NCBI RefSeq assembly: GCF_009674885.1
Contig: NZ_WKKA01000003.1
Coordinates: forward strand, 1 to 64,000
Direction: 5' to 3'
DNA length: 64,000 nucleotides
DNA from: Paracoccus sp. S-4012
Lineage (GTDB): Bacteria; Pseudomonadota; Alphaproteobacteria; Rhodobacterales; Rhodobacteraceae
In this document: one piece after another, positions 33,897 through 42,707 of the stretch
Numbering within the stretch: position 1 is the stretch's first letter
How the letters are laid out: each line of letters opens with the position of its first letter
Notes under the pieces: model-generated
Seen by the model: only the letters and a program-made list of their open reading frames with translations
Told to the model about the DNA's origin: nothing
Databases searched by the model: none
Made by a program: the position numbers and the translations under genes

Positions 33897-35563
33897 CCGG
33901 CGCCGTCGGCACCGTCAGCCGTGACGCGGAGGAACACCCCCGCGCCGTGGAGGGGCGCGCGCCCGACGTGTTCAGCCGCGACGGCTTCGTGCCCATGCGC
34001 CAGTGGCCGGAGGAGGAGCCGGTCGATTTCGCCATCGTCGGCACCGGCTGCGGCGGCGGCATCGCGGCGGCGAAGCTGGCCCAGGCGGGGTTTTCGGTCG
34101 TGGCCTTCGACGCCGGGCCGTTCTGGCGGCCGCTTGCCGACTTCGCGTCGGACGAGCGCGAGCAGGACAAGCTCTACTGGCTGGACGAGCGGATCTCGGG
34201 CGGCAACGATCCGATCAGCCTCGGCTCGCACAACTCGGGACGCTGCGTGGGCGGCACCACCGTGCATTTCCAGATGGTCGCGCTGCGCTTCCGGCCCGAG
34301 TGGTTCGCGGCGCGCAGCCGGCTGGGCTACGGCGTGGACTGGCCGGTGGACTGGCGGGTGATGTGGAAATACTACGCCGAGGTCGAGAGGGCCTGCTCGA
34401 TCTCCGGCCCGGTCCGCTACCCTTGGGGTCCTCCGCGGGGCCGCTATCCCTACCGCGCCCATCCGGTCAACGCGGCCGGTCTGGTGCTGGCGCGCGGGGC
34501 CGAGGCGCTCGGCGTCCCATGGTCGCCGATGCCGGTCGCGACCGTCTCGGCCCCGCGCGGCAAATCGCCGCCCTGCGCTTACCGGGGCATGTGCAAGATC
34601 GGCTGCTCGACCAACGCGAAGCAGAGCATCCTGATCACCTACATCCCCCGCGCCTTGGCGGCGGGTGCCGAAATCCGCGACCTCGCGATGGTCGCGCGCG
34701 TTGAGACCGGCCGCGACGGGCGCGTCTGCGGGCTTCATTATCACCGCGGCGGCCAGTGGCGTTATCAGCGCGCGCGCAACGTGATCGTCGCGGGCTACGC
34801 CATCGAGACGCCGCGGCTGCTGCTCAACTCGGCCTCGCCGCAGCATCCGCAGGGGCTTGCCAACAGCTCCGGCACCGTCGGGCGGCACCTGATGGTCCAT
34901 TCCAACCACGCCGTCTGGGGCGAGTTCGACGAGGAGATCCGGTTCTACAAGGGTCCGCCCTTGCTCGCGGTCTGCGAGCACTGGAACTACGCCGACGGCG
35001 ATCCCAGCCGCGATTTCGACGGCGGCTATGCGATCATGAGCCAGGGGCCGCTGCCGATCGACTACGCCTCCTGCCTCGTGAGCAATACCGGCGTCTTCGG
35101 CACCGAACTGCGGCGGCGCATGGCGCTCTACAACCGCATGGCCGGGCTGAAGATCGTGGGCGAGACATTGCCGCAGCCCGAGAACCGCGTGACGCTGGCC
35201 GAGGAGACGGACGGCTTCGGCATTCCGAAGGCGCATGTGTCGTTTTCCTACTGCGAGAACGACAAGCGGCTGTTCAGGCATTCGCTGCGCTTCATGGACC
35301 GGATGCTGCGCGCGGCGGGCGGGCGGAACCTCTACGAGTCCGAGGCTACCGCGCATCTGATGGGCGGCTGCCGGATGGGGCACGGGCCCGACGACAGCGT
35401 GACGGACAGCGACGGGCGCACATGGGACGTGCCGAACCTGTTCGTCTGCGACGGCTCGCTGATGCCGACGGGGGGCGGGGTCAACTCGTCGATGACGATC
35501 ATGGCGAATTCGGCGCGGATCGCGGATCGGCTGGTCGCGCTGGGCAAACGGGGTGAGCTCTAA
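33893..35563 (+). CDS. GMC oxidoreductase, gluconate-2-dehydrogenase-type catalytic subunit
   Basis: A 556-residue FAD enzyme. FAD-binding DFAIVGTGCGGGIAAAKLAQ at about 45-65, the GMC signature GRCVGGTTVHFQM, and a Cys cluster PPCAYRGMCKIGCSTNAKQS as in the alpha subunits of membrane FAD sugar dehydrogenases. The active-site end is ATAHLMGGCRMG and CDGSLMPTGGGVNSSMTIMANSARIADR. It likely oxidises an aldose or sugar acid and hands electrons to the membrane partner at 32318. It starts at ATG 33893, overlapping the subunit 3 stop. The 3' end overlaps the convergent VOC gene by 4 bases. Confidence 0.94.
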   Translation: MTGAVGTVSRDAEEHPRAVEGRAPDVFSRDGFVPMRQWPEEEPVDFAIVGTGCGGGIAAAKLAQAGFSVVAFDAGPFWRPLADFASDEREQDKLYWLDERISGGNDPISLGSHNSGRCVGGTTVHFQMVALRFRPEWFAARSRLGYGVDWPVDWRVMWKYYAEVERACSISGPVRYPWGPPRGRYPYRAHPVNAAGLVLARGAEALGVPWSPMPVATVSAPRGKSPPCAYRGMCKIGCSTNAKQSILITYIPRALAAGAEIRDLAMVARVETGRDGRVCGLHYHRGGQWRYQRARNVIVAGYAIETPRLLLNSASPQHPQGLANSSGTVGRHLMVHSNHAVWGEFDEEIRFYKGPPLLAVCEHWNYADGDPSRDFDGGYAIMSQGPLPIDYASCLVSNTGVFGTELRRRMALYNRMAGLKIVGETLPQPENRVTLAEETDGFGIPKAHVSFSYCENDKRLFRHSLRFMDRMLRAAGGRNLYESEATAHLMGGCRMGHGPDDSVTDSDGRTWDVPNLFVCDGSLMPTGGGVNSSMTIMANSARIADRLVALGKRGEL

Positions 35564-36357
35564 CGGGCCGCCGGGACGATCCAGCGATGGCCGTCCGGGT
35601 CGCGCAGGCCGGTGGTGCCGCCTTCGCATACCGTTCGGGTGGCGAGCGGGGCGGTGTCGGCGGGCGTCTGGCGCGATGCGCCCCATCGATAGCAGAGCAG
35701 TTCCAGATGTGGCGGCGGGGCGGCAGGAATGGCGAGCGCCGTCACCTCCGTCAGGGGGTCGGGGAGGCCATCGAGCGCCGCCTGTTCCGGCCCGCGGTTC
35801 AGCGACGCGCCGATCTGCCTGAGGCCGAGCCTGCCGTAGAACGCGAGGCTTCTGGCGGTGTCTGCGACGACGATTGCCGTGTGGTCGATGCCGACGGTCA
35901 CGCCCTCGCGGGTTTGCCAGCGGGCGGGGATGCCGTCAGGCGGGAACGACAGCAGTTCCAGCGGATGCCCCTCGGGGTCGCGGAACTTGAACGCGGTGAC
36001 GCCGCCGGACGCGGGCGGAAGCACTTGCGGACCGCCCTGCGAAATCGCCGTCCAGCCGGGCTGGCGATCGAGGCGCGCGAAGGCCTCCGCCATGACGGGG
36101 GCGACGATGGCGAAGTGCTGGAAGCCCGTTCCGATAGCCTGTGCAGGCGTGGTCGCTGCCACGGGACCGGCCAGCTCTGCGATTTCGATCCGCTCGTTGC
36201 CGAGCCGCAGCGCGATCAGCTTCCGCAAGCGCGCGCCGAACGGGTCGGTCGCCGACGCTTCCCCCGCACGCACGAACCCCAGTCCGTGCTCGTAGAACCG
36301 CGCGAGCGAGTCCGCATCGGCCGAGATCAGGCGGATGGCGGCGATCCCCACTACCAC
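35560..36357 (-). CDS. two-domain VOC/glyoxalase-type protein
   Basis: A 265-residue protein with two VOC beta-alpha-beta modules. Module 1, about 1-140: IRLISADADSLARFYEHGLG, GFQHFAIVAP, TAFKFRDPEGHPLELL. Module 2, about 148-265: GIDHTAIVVADTARSLAFYG, then GTTGLRDPDGHRWIVP. The His/Glu pattern (HFAIV...HPLELL) fits a metal-binding dioxygenase or isomerase fold. The substrate is unknown. The start is probably GTG 36357 (or GTG 36351), overlapping the SMP-30 stop. Confidence 0.8.
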   Translation of the reverse strand: MVVGIAAIRLISADADSLARFYEHGLGFVRAGEASATDPFGARLRKLIALRLGNERIEIAELAGPVAATTPAQAIGTGFQHFAIVAPVMAEAFARLDRQPGWTAISQGGPQVLPPASGGVTAFKFRDPEGHPLELLSFPPDGIPARWQTREGVTVGIDHTAIVVADTARSLAFYGRLGLRQIGASLNRGPEQAALDGLPDPLTEVTALAIPAAPPPHLELLCYRWGASRQTPADTAPLATRTVCEGGTTGLRDPDGHRWIVPAAR

Positions 36358-37283
36358 CGCCTCGCTCCGCGCCGGTTGACGTAGATCGAACAGAGCGTGC
36401 CCGATGCGCAGATGAACAGCCGGTTCAACATGACCTCGCCGAAGGTCAGGTTCGCCACGCGCTGCGGCAGGAAGATGCGTCCCAGCAGCGCGCCGCCGGG
36501 ATCGAGGCAATGGACACCGTCGGCCGCGCTCGACCAGAGGTAGCCCTCCTCGTCCACGGCCATGCCGTCGCAACAGCCGGGCTCGATCTTGTGGAAGTCC
36601 CGGCCACCTGTCAGCCGCGTCGCCGCGCCCTCGCCCGCCACATCATAGACGCGGATCACCTGCCGCGGGTCGGCCCGCGTCTGGTCGCCCGTTTCCGCGA
36701 CATAGAGCCTGCGGTCGTCGGGCGAGAAGGCGAGGCCGTTCGGGCCCTGCATGTCGTCGGCCATGACGCGGATCGAGTCGTCCGCGGGATCGTAGCGGTA
36801 AACGGCAGGCGGCTGCTCGCTCTCCTGCCGCCCGCCCTCGTAGTCGTTCTGGATGCCGTAGAGCGGATCGGTGAACCAGATCGAGCCGTCGGAATGGCAG
36901 GTCAGATCGTTCGGCGCATTCAGCCGCTTGCCGTTATGCGCGCCGACCAGCCGCCGCACACTGCCGTCGTGCTCCGTGCGATAGAGGCAGCGGCCGCGGT
37001 GCGAGCAGGCAATCAGCCGCCCCTGCCGGTCGCGCGTCTGGCCGTTGGCATAGTTCGAAGGCGCGCGGAATATGCTGAGCCCCGTCTCGGGGCTCCAGCG
37101 CATCGTGCGGTTGGCGGGCAGGTCCTGGAACAGCAGGCAGTTCCAGTCGCCCATCCACACCGGCCCCTCGGTCCAGCGGAAGCCCGTGGCGAGTGTCTCG
37201 AGTCCTGCGTTGTCCAGCAGGAAGCGGCGGAACCGGGGTTCGACCACCTCGTATTCGCCCGGATCGAGGCCGGAGAGGGCCAT
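36351..37283 (-). CDS. SMP-30/gluconolactonase/LRE family protein
   Basis: A 310-residue six-bladed propeller. Metal site residues fit: Glu in TEGPVWMGDWNCLLFQDLPA, Asn in LNAPNDLTCHSDGSIWFTDP, and Asn/Asp in GPNGLAFSPDDRRLYVAETG and CCDGMAVDEEGYLW. It would hydrolyse the aldonolactone produced by the neighbouring GMC dehydrogenases. ATG 37283 shares a base with the cupin stop (TGATG). It is the intact relative of the broken copy at 29301-30174. Confidence 0.93.
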   Translation of the reverse strand: MALSGLDPGEYEVVEPRFRRFLLDNAGLETLATGFRWTEGPVWMGDWNCLLFQDLPANRTMRWSPETGLSIFRAPSNYANGQTRDRQGRLIACSHRGRCLYRTEHDGSVRRLVGAHNGKRLNAPNDLTCHSDGSIWFTDPLYGIQNDYEGGRQESEQPPAVYRYDPADDSIRVMADDMQGPNGLAFSPDDRRLYVAETGDQTRADPRQVIRVYDVAGEGAATRLTGGRDFHKIEPGCCDGMAVDEEGYLWSSAADGVHCLDPGGALLGRIFLPQRVANLTFGEVMLNRLFICASGTLCSIYVNRRGARRW

Positions 37284-37726
37284 CAGCTGAACGGACAGTC
37301 CGACGCGTCGTCGCGCCGGTGCTCCAGCTGGACCAGCATCAGGACGCATTCGATGTCACCCACCACACCCGAGCGGTGCCCCGTTCGTCCGTCCCGGCGG
37401 GCGGCGCCCTGATCCTCGCCGAACGAAATCTCGCCCGCGCCCATCTCGACGCGGGTGCCGTCCATCGATTCGACGAACCAGCGGCCCGAGAGCGGGACGA
37501 TCCACTGCGGGCTCGGGTTCTCGTGCCAGTCGCCCTTCCATCCGGGTGGCAGGACCGTGACCACCACGCCCGTGCGGCCCTCATGGCGGGGGCCCAGCCA
37601 CTGGGGCGCGGCGCCTTCGGCGACGGCCTTCATCTCGAACCGGGTCATCGTGCAGCGTCGCTGACGGGTGACGCCGTCGCCGTCGGTGTAGAGATGCCAG
37701 TAGCTCACCTGCGGGGCATCGGTCAT
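37283..37726 (-). CDS. cupin-domain protein
   Basis: A 147-residue single cupin. Motif 1 reads GWKGDWHENPSPQWIVPLSGRW and motif 2 reads MGAGEISFGEDQG. The usual second metal His of motif 2 is replaced (RTGHRSGVVGD follows). It could be a small isomerase or binding protein acting on sugar acids, or non-catalytic. It overlaps DoxX and SMP-30 by a few bases, so it is co-transcribed. Confidence 0.85.
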   Translation of the reverse strand: MTDAPQVSYWHLYTDGDGVTRQRRCTMTRFEMKAVAEGAAPQWLGPRHEGRTGVVVTVLPPGWKGDWHENPSPQWIVPLSGRWFVESMDGTRVEMGAGEISFGEDQGAARRDGRTGHRSGVVGDIECVLMLVQLEHRRDDASDCPFS

Positions 37727-38199
37727 CGGGCTGCCTCGTTCATGGAATAGGGATGCGTGGAGGAGAACGGGGCCTCGAAGAAGGCGGCGACGTCGCGCGC
37801 GCCGGTCCCGAAGGTGATGAGAAGGAAGCCGCCCGCGACGGCGATGTTCTTCCAGAACTCCCAGAATACCTCGCGATCCTCCGCGAGCCAGAACCGCTTG
37901 TAGAGGAGCGCCGTCGCCACGCAGTAGAGCGCGAGGACCAGCGCGGCCATCCGGTCGGCGATCCCGGTCAGCACGCCGAGCGACATCACCACCTCGACGA
38001 AGAGCCCCGCGAGGACCAGCGTCCGGCCAGTCCGCACGCCGACCCCGATGCCGCGCGCCTGCGCCACCGCGCCGCCGAAGTTCCGCAGCTTGTCGCGCGC
38101 GCTGAAAGGCAGGAACAGCGCCACCAGCGACAGGCGGACGAGGAAGGCGACGGCGACGGTCACGGAGAGCGCACCCCCCCTGGATGCGAAGTGCAGCAC
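37723..38199 (-). CDS. DoxX-family membrane protein
   Basis: A 158-residue protein with four TM helices (AFLVRLSLVALFLPFSARDK; TLVLAGLFVEVVMSLGVLTG; MAALVLALYCVATALLYKRFW; FWKNIAVAGGFLLITFGTGAR). This is the DoxX/DoxD pattern including FWKNIAVAGGFLL. DoxX proteins are associated with quinone-linked oxidation. Beside a GMC dehydrogenase it may serve as the membrane link of that enzyme. The start is uncertain: GTG 38199 overlaps the GMC gene by 9 bases; GTG 38163 is an alternative. Confidence 0.82.
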   Translation of the reverse strand: MLHFASRGGALSVTVAVAFLVRLSLVALFLPFSARDKLRNFGGAVAQARGIGVGVRTGRTLVLAGLFVEVVMSLGVLTGIADRMAALVLALYCVATALLYKRFWLAEDREVFWEFWKNIAVAGGFLLITFGTGARDVAAFFEAPFSSTHPYSMNEAAR

Positions 38200-38206
38200 G
38201 GCCGGC

Positions 38207-39814
38207 TCATGCGACCAGCCTCTCGCCGATGCGATCGGCAACGCGGATCGCGTTGGCGATGATGGTCAGCGTCGGGTTCACCGCGCCGATGGAGGGAAAG
38301 AAGCTGGCGTCGGCGACGTAGAGGTTGTCGATGCCGTGGACCTTGCAGTCGAGGTCCAGCACCGCCGAGGCCGGGTCGGGGCCGAAGCGCATCGTCCCTG
38401 CCTGGTGAGCGGTGCCGCCGATGGGAACGTCCTGGCCGAAATAGAGGGTCCGGTCGAAGAGGTGGGGGTGGATGTCCACATGGTCGAGAATGCGGCGCAG
38501 CGCCGCGCGCAGGCGGCGGTGCGCCTGCGCATTCGTGGGCGTCAGGTCGAGCCGCACCCGTCCGCCGCTGTAGCTGATGCGGTTCTGGGGCAGCGGCAGG
38601 TCCTCGGATTGCAGCCAGAAATCGATGGAATGGCGCGCGATCCAGCCGAATGGCGCCTCGGGGAAGCGTTGCAGGAAGCCGGGCAGCGCCTCGGCCTCGA
38701 TCTGCGCGCCGTCCGACTTGCCGACCATCTGGATATGGCCCAGCGGATAGTCCCATTCGCCCATGCCGCCGTTTTCGGGCGCGTGGTAGAAGTCGTTCAG
38801 CCCCAGCGTCTTCTGGAAGCGCGTCGGATTGGGCGTGCGGGACACCGCCAGCACGATGGAATTGTTGTGGCGCATGTAGTTGCGCCCGACGAGACCGGAG
38901 GCATTGCCCAAGCCATCGGGATGCGCCGCGTTTCCCGAGCGCAGCATCAGCAGCGCCGAGGACAGCGCCCCGCAGGCGACAACCACGACATCGGCCGCGA
39001 ACATGCGGCGGATTGCGGCCTCGCCGTCGCCGATCACGACCTCGACGCCGGTCACGCTGCCGCCCGGCGCATCGGTCAGCAGCCGGTCGGCAAAGGCGTG
39101 GGTCATCATCGTGACATTCGGGTGGTCGTGCAGGGTCGGATCGACGCAGACCACCTGCGCGTCGGCCTTGGCGTTCACCGGGCAGGGATAGCCGTCGCAA
39201 TGATCGCAGCGGATGCAGGTGCTGTCGGGCAGCGCATCGCCCGCGGCGTCCTGGTCGAGCAGCACCGCCATCGGCAAGTGGAAGGGCCGGTGCCCCAGCC
39301 GGCGGAGGTTGTCGGACAGCGCGGCGATCCGTGGCTCGTGCTCGACGGGCGGACAGGGATAGGGCCGGTCCGCGGGCGGCTCGGTCGGATCGTCCCCGCG
39401 CAGGCCGCGGATGCGGTAGAGGTCCTCGGCCAGCTGATAGCAGGGCGCGAGGGCCTCGTAGCCCAGCGGCCATGCAGGCGAGATGCCGTCCTCGTGGCGC
39501 ACCGCGCCGAAGTCGCTGGTCCGCAGCCGGAACAGCGCCGCGCCGTAGACCTTGGAGTTGCCGCCGACGAAATAGTGCAGGCCAGGGTGGAACTCCTCGC
39601 CGTTCGCCGCCGTCCATGTCTCCTTCGCCTGATAGCGCGCCTTCGTGAACACTTCGCGGGTGTCCCAGTTGTCGCGTGAGCGCGGCAGGTAGCCGCCCCG
39701 CTCGAGGATGAGGATGCGCTTGCCCGTGGCCGCCAGCCGCCACGCGACCGCCCCGCCGCCTGGCCCCGAGCCGATGATGATGAGGTCGTAGCGCGCGTCG
39801 GCAGTCGCGGGCAT
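38207..39814 (-). CDS. GMC oxidoreductase (second, cytosolic-looking)
   Basis: A 535-residue FAD enzyme. FAD-binding DLIIIGSGPGGGAVAWRLA, then GGNSKVYGAALFR, a Cys-rich segment CIRCDHCDGYPCPVNAKADA, and C-terminal GTAHQAGTMRFG and NLYVADASFFPSIGAVNPTLTIIANAIR. The His of HQAGTMRFG and the Asn of AVNPTLT correspond to the GMC catalytic pair. It starts at ATG 39814. It is distinct from the 33893 enzyme in lacking an adjacent subunit 3, and is likely partnered with DoxX instead. The substrate is probably a sugar or alcohol. Confidence 0.92.
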   Translation of the reverse strand: MPATADARYDLIIIGSGPGGGAVAWRLAATGKRILILERGGYLPRSRDNWDTREVFTKARYQAKETWTAANGEEFHPGLHYFVGGNSKVYGAALFRLRTSDFGAVRHEDGISPAWPLGYEALAPCYQLAEDLYRIRGLRGDDPTEPPADRPYPCPPVEHEPRIAALSDNLRRLGHRPFHLPMAVLLDQDAAGDALPDSTCIRCDHCDGYPCPVNAKADAQVVCVDPTLHDHPNVTMMTHAFADRLLTDAPGGSVTGVEVVIGDGEAAIRRMFAADVVVVACGALSSALLMLRSGNAAHPDGLGNASGLVGRNYMRHNNSIVLAVSRTPNPTRFQKTLGLNDFYHAPENGGMGEWDYPLGHIQMVGKSDGAQIEAEALPGFLQRFPEAPFGWIARHSIDFWLQSEDLPLPQNRISYSGGRVRLDLTPTNAQAHRRLRAALRRILDHVDIHPHLFDRTLYFGQDVPIGGTAHQAGTMRFGPDPASAVLDLDCKVHGIDNLYVADASFFPSIGAVNPTLTIIANAIRVADRIGERLVA

Positions 39815-39832
39815 GGCTGTTCCTCCGCCGCG

Positions 39833-41404
39833 TCAGACCTGCGCGGGATGCGCCGCGCCCGCCCCCTCGGCGCGTCGGAGGCAATCCACGCAAGCCTGCG
39901 CCGCAAGCTGCACCGTCTGCGAGCGCGAGGGGAATGTGGTCAGCGCTGCGGCAAGCGAGCGCAGCCCCGCCCGGCGCTGCATAGCCAGCGTCACCTCGCT
40001 GATGATGTCGCCCGCATCGCGCGCGACGATGGTGGCGCCGAGGATGCGGTCGGTGCCGAGTTGCGTGTGAATCTTGGCAAAGCCGACCCGCTCGCCCGCC
40101 GTCACCGCGCGGTCCACCTGGTGCATGAGCACCGTGTAGGTCGCCAGCGGCAGATCCCGCGCGAAGGCCTCGGTGATATAGAGCCCCACATGCGCGATTT
40201 CGGGATCGGTGTGGGTGCACCACGGCAGCACCACGTCCGAGATGCGCCGCCGCGCGCCGGTGAGCGCGTTCAGCACCGCCAGCCGGGCCGAGGCCTCGGC
40301 CACCTGCGTGTGGCGCCGCGCCATGCAGACGTCGCCCGCGGCATGGACGCGCGGGTTGGCCGTGCAAAGGAAGTCATCGACCTCGAGGCTGCTGTCCTCG
40401 CCGACAACGATCCCCGCGGCGGCGGGATCGAGCCCGGTCACGTCCGCCATCCGCCCGACGGCGGCGAGCACCCTGTCCACCACCACCTCGGAACTGCGCC
40501 CGCCGGATTGCAGCGTCACGATCCGGGCGTCGCCGTCGCGGCGGATGGCGGTGGCGGCGGTGTCGAGGCGGATCCGCACCCCGTCCGACGCGAGCGCGGC
40601 CGAGAGGACCTGCGCGGCCTCGCGCTCCTCCTCGGGCATGAAGTACGGCGCATCCTGCACCAACGTGACATCGGCCCCGAGGCGGCAATAGGTCTGCGCG
40701 ATCTGGGTTCCCCGCGAGCCGCCGCCGACCACCATCAAGCGTCCCGGAAGCGTCTTGAGGTCGAGGATGCGGTCCACGAGCAGGTAGTCTGCGCCTTCCG
40801 TGCCCCCGATGCCGAGCGGCCGCTGCCGCCCCCCGGTGGCGATCAGCGCCTGCTGGAAGCTCAGCTCGCGGTCCCCCACGACGATGCGGTCGGCCCCGGT
40901 GAAGCGGCCGTCGCCGAAATGCACCTCGATGCCGAGGCGGCTCAGTTCGCGGGCCGCGTTGCGCCGGCTGATGGTGGCCTGCGCCTGGCGCACGCGCCCT
41001 GTCGCGCGGGCGTAATAGGCGTCGGGGTCGGGCTGCGAGTTGATCCCGAAGGCGGCCGCCTGCCGGAGGCGGAACATCTGCCGGGCGGCGGCGGCGAGGG
41101 TCTGGGACGGGATGCAACCTGAGTTCAGGCTGTCGCCGCCAAGCGCCCCGCGCTCGACCAGCGCGACCCGCGCGCCGAGCTCGACCGCAAGCCGCGCGGC
41201 GGCGATCCCGGCCGGGCCGCCGCCGAGGATGACGAGATCGTAGCGTTCGGCCTGGTCGGGGTTCACCCAGTCGGGTGGGCGGACATTGGCGCGATACTCG
41301 GCCTCGGCCGGGCTCGGGGCGGCCCGCGCATCCGTGTCGTGGGCGTCCGACAGCAGCGGTGCCTCGCCCCGCGCGGTGGCGATCGACCCGGCAGGGGTTT
41401 TCAT
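39833..41404 (-). CDS. mercuric-reductase-like flavoprotein lacking the redox disulfide
   Basis: A 523-residue class-I-type pyridine nucleotide-disulfide oxidoreductase. The FAD motif GGGPAGIAAA is at 61-70, NAD-binding GGGSRGTQIAQ near 260, a second FAD motif HAAGDVCMARR, and a C-terminal dimerisation domain. The catalytic motif reads GGDSLNSGCIPSQTL: the first Cys of CxxxxC is Ser92, leaving only C97, and the usual Lys is Gln101. No C-terminal HxxxxE pair of dihydrolipoamide dehydrogenase is evident. It cannot run normal disulfide chemistry and may be an electron-transfer flavoprotein for the operon. It overlaps the glycoamylase gene by ATGA. Confidence 0.88.
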   Translation of the reverse strand: MKTPAGSIATARGEAPLLSDAHDTDARAAPSPAEAEYRANVRPPDWVNPDQAERYDLVILGGGPAGIAAARLAVELGARVALVERGALGGDSLNSGCIPSQTLAAAARQMFRLRQAAAFGINSQPDPDAYYARATGRVRQAQATISRRNAARELSRLGIEVHFGDGRFTGADRIVVGDRELSFQQALIATGGRQRPLGIGGTEGADYLLVDRILDLKTLPGRLMVVGGGSRGTQIAQTYCRLGADVTLVQDAPYFMPEEEREAAQVLSAALASDGVRIRLDTAATAIRRDGDARIVTLQSGGRSSEVVVDRVLAAVGRMADVTGLDPAAAGIVVGEDSSLEVDDFLCTANPRVHAAGDVCMARRHTQVAEASARLAVLNALTGARRRISDVVLPWCTHTDPEIAHVGLYITEAFARDLPLATYTVLMHQVDRAVTAGERVGFAKIHTQLGTDRILGATIVARDAGDIISEVTLAMQRRAGLRSLAAALTTFPSRSQTVQLAAQACVDCLRRAEGAGAAHPAQV

Positions 41405-42705
41405 GCCAGCCATCCTCCCCCGAAACCAAGCGCGCGGAGACCGTCGCGGAACACCGCGGCCCCGCGCGTCAGCTTCCAGATCAGCCCCGAGCGGTGGTTC
41501 TCGATCATCATCACGACCAGACCCTGATCCAGTCCGAAACAGTCGGGCGAGACCCATCCGGCGGCACCGTCGCCGGGCAGCGATGGGTTGAAACTGCCGC
41601 GAAAGCGGTCCTGTTCCAGCACCTCCGGGAAATCGCGAAGCCGCCCGGTGAGGCAGCGCAGCGCCGCCTCTTCGGCGAAGGGCAGGCAGGCCAGCGGCGC
41701 CCAGGGCGCCAGCGTGCCGTCGTCCGGCCCGAAGGGCGCGCCGCGTGCCGCGTAGCCGTAGAAGTCGCGCGAGGCGCCGCTGCGCATCGCCAGCCGGCCT
41801 GACGGCCCGTCGCAGGCCGTCAGGCCCCAGCTGTGCTCATGATAGCCCGCGAATTCGCCGGGGTTCAGGTGGCAATAGGTCTGCTGCAGGCCGACGGTCC
41901 GGGTGGTGTTACGAAAATAGTCGGTGCCGCGCGCCGCCATGAACGCATCGGCAATGCCGCGGAAATCGATCCATGCGTGCGAGAACAGATGGATGAACAG
42001 CGGCCCTGCATAGAGGACGTCGGAGCCGTAGATGTTCTCCCACTGATAGCAACTGGTCCAGGCATGATAGGCGCGGCCAGCATCCTCGCGACTGAGCCCG
42101 GCCGCGGCGAGGACATAGAGGATGATCGCCTCGGAATAGCCGTTCCAGTCGTAATGGATGAAGCCGCCCTCGGGCCGCCAGCCCTGAACGAAGGCGCCGG
42201 TTTCATGGTCGAGCGCCCAGGCGAAATCGATGCGCCGATGGATTTTGTCCGCCAGCGAGCGGATTTCGGCCTCGACCGGATCGGCGCCGCTGAAATAATG
42301 CGCGGCCGTCAGCGCCCCGGCGACGAAAAGGGTCGTGTCGATGACCGAAAGCTCGCAGTTCCAGACGCGCTCGCCGGTCTGCATGTCGAGGAAGTGATAG
42401 TAGAAGCCGCGGTAGCCGGTCACGCTATCCGCGTGGTCGGATTGCGCGCTGTCCATGAAGAAGCGCAGCGCCTTTTGCACGCGGGCCGCGGCCGCGCGGC
42501 GCCCGATCCAGCCGCGCTCGACGCCGACCGGATAGCAGGACAGCGCGAAGCCGACCACGGCGATGCTGCAAGGAGCGCCCTCACGGCTGCTGTCGCGCAC
42601 GAGGCCGTTGTCCTCGTTCGTATGGCTGAGGAAATAGCCGAAGGCCGCCTGCTGCAGCCGGTGCAGAGTCTCGTCTGCCGGGCTCTCGGGTGGCGCGGGT
42701 TCCAT
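41401..42705 (-). CDS. glycoamylase-family protein (GH144-like)
   Basis: A 434-residue alpha/alpha-toroid enzyme of the Glycoamylase (PF10091) type, the family that includes GH144 beta-1,2-glucanases. Segments: AAFGYFLSHTNEDNGLVRDS, SVTGYRGFYYHFLDMQTG, SVIDTTLFVAGALTAAHYF, YDWNGYSEAIILYVLAA, LFIHLFSHAWIDFRG, EHSWGLTACDGPSG and PWAPLACLPFAEEAAL. The acidic candidates D (IDTTL) and E (YSEAI) are retained. No signal peptide is visible, so it would act in the cytoplasm on imported oligosaccharides. It sits between GH39 and the flavoprotein. Confidence 0.88.
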   Translation of the reverse strand: MEPAPPESPADETLHRLQQAAFGYFLSHTNEDNGLVRDSSREGAPCSIAVVGFALSCYPVGVERGWIGRRAAAARVQKALRFFMDSAQSDHADSVTGYRGFYYHFLDMQTGERVWNCELSVIDTTLFVAGALTAAHYFSGADPVEAEIRSLADKIHRRIDFAWALDHETGAFVQGWRPEGGFIHYDWNGYSEAIILYVLAAAGLSREDAGRAYHAWTSCYQWENIYGSDVLYAGPLFIHLFSHAWIDFRGIADAFMAARGTDYFRNTTRTVGLQQTYCHLNPGEFAGYHEHSWGLTACDGPSGRLAMRSGASRDFYGYAARGAPFGPDDGTLAPWAPLACLPFAEEAALRCLTGRLRDFPEVLEQDRFRGSFNPSLPGDGAAGWVSPDCFGLDQGLVVMMIENHRSGLIWKLTRGAAVFRDGLRALGFGGGWLA

Positions 42706-42707
42706 CC

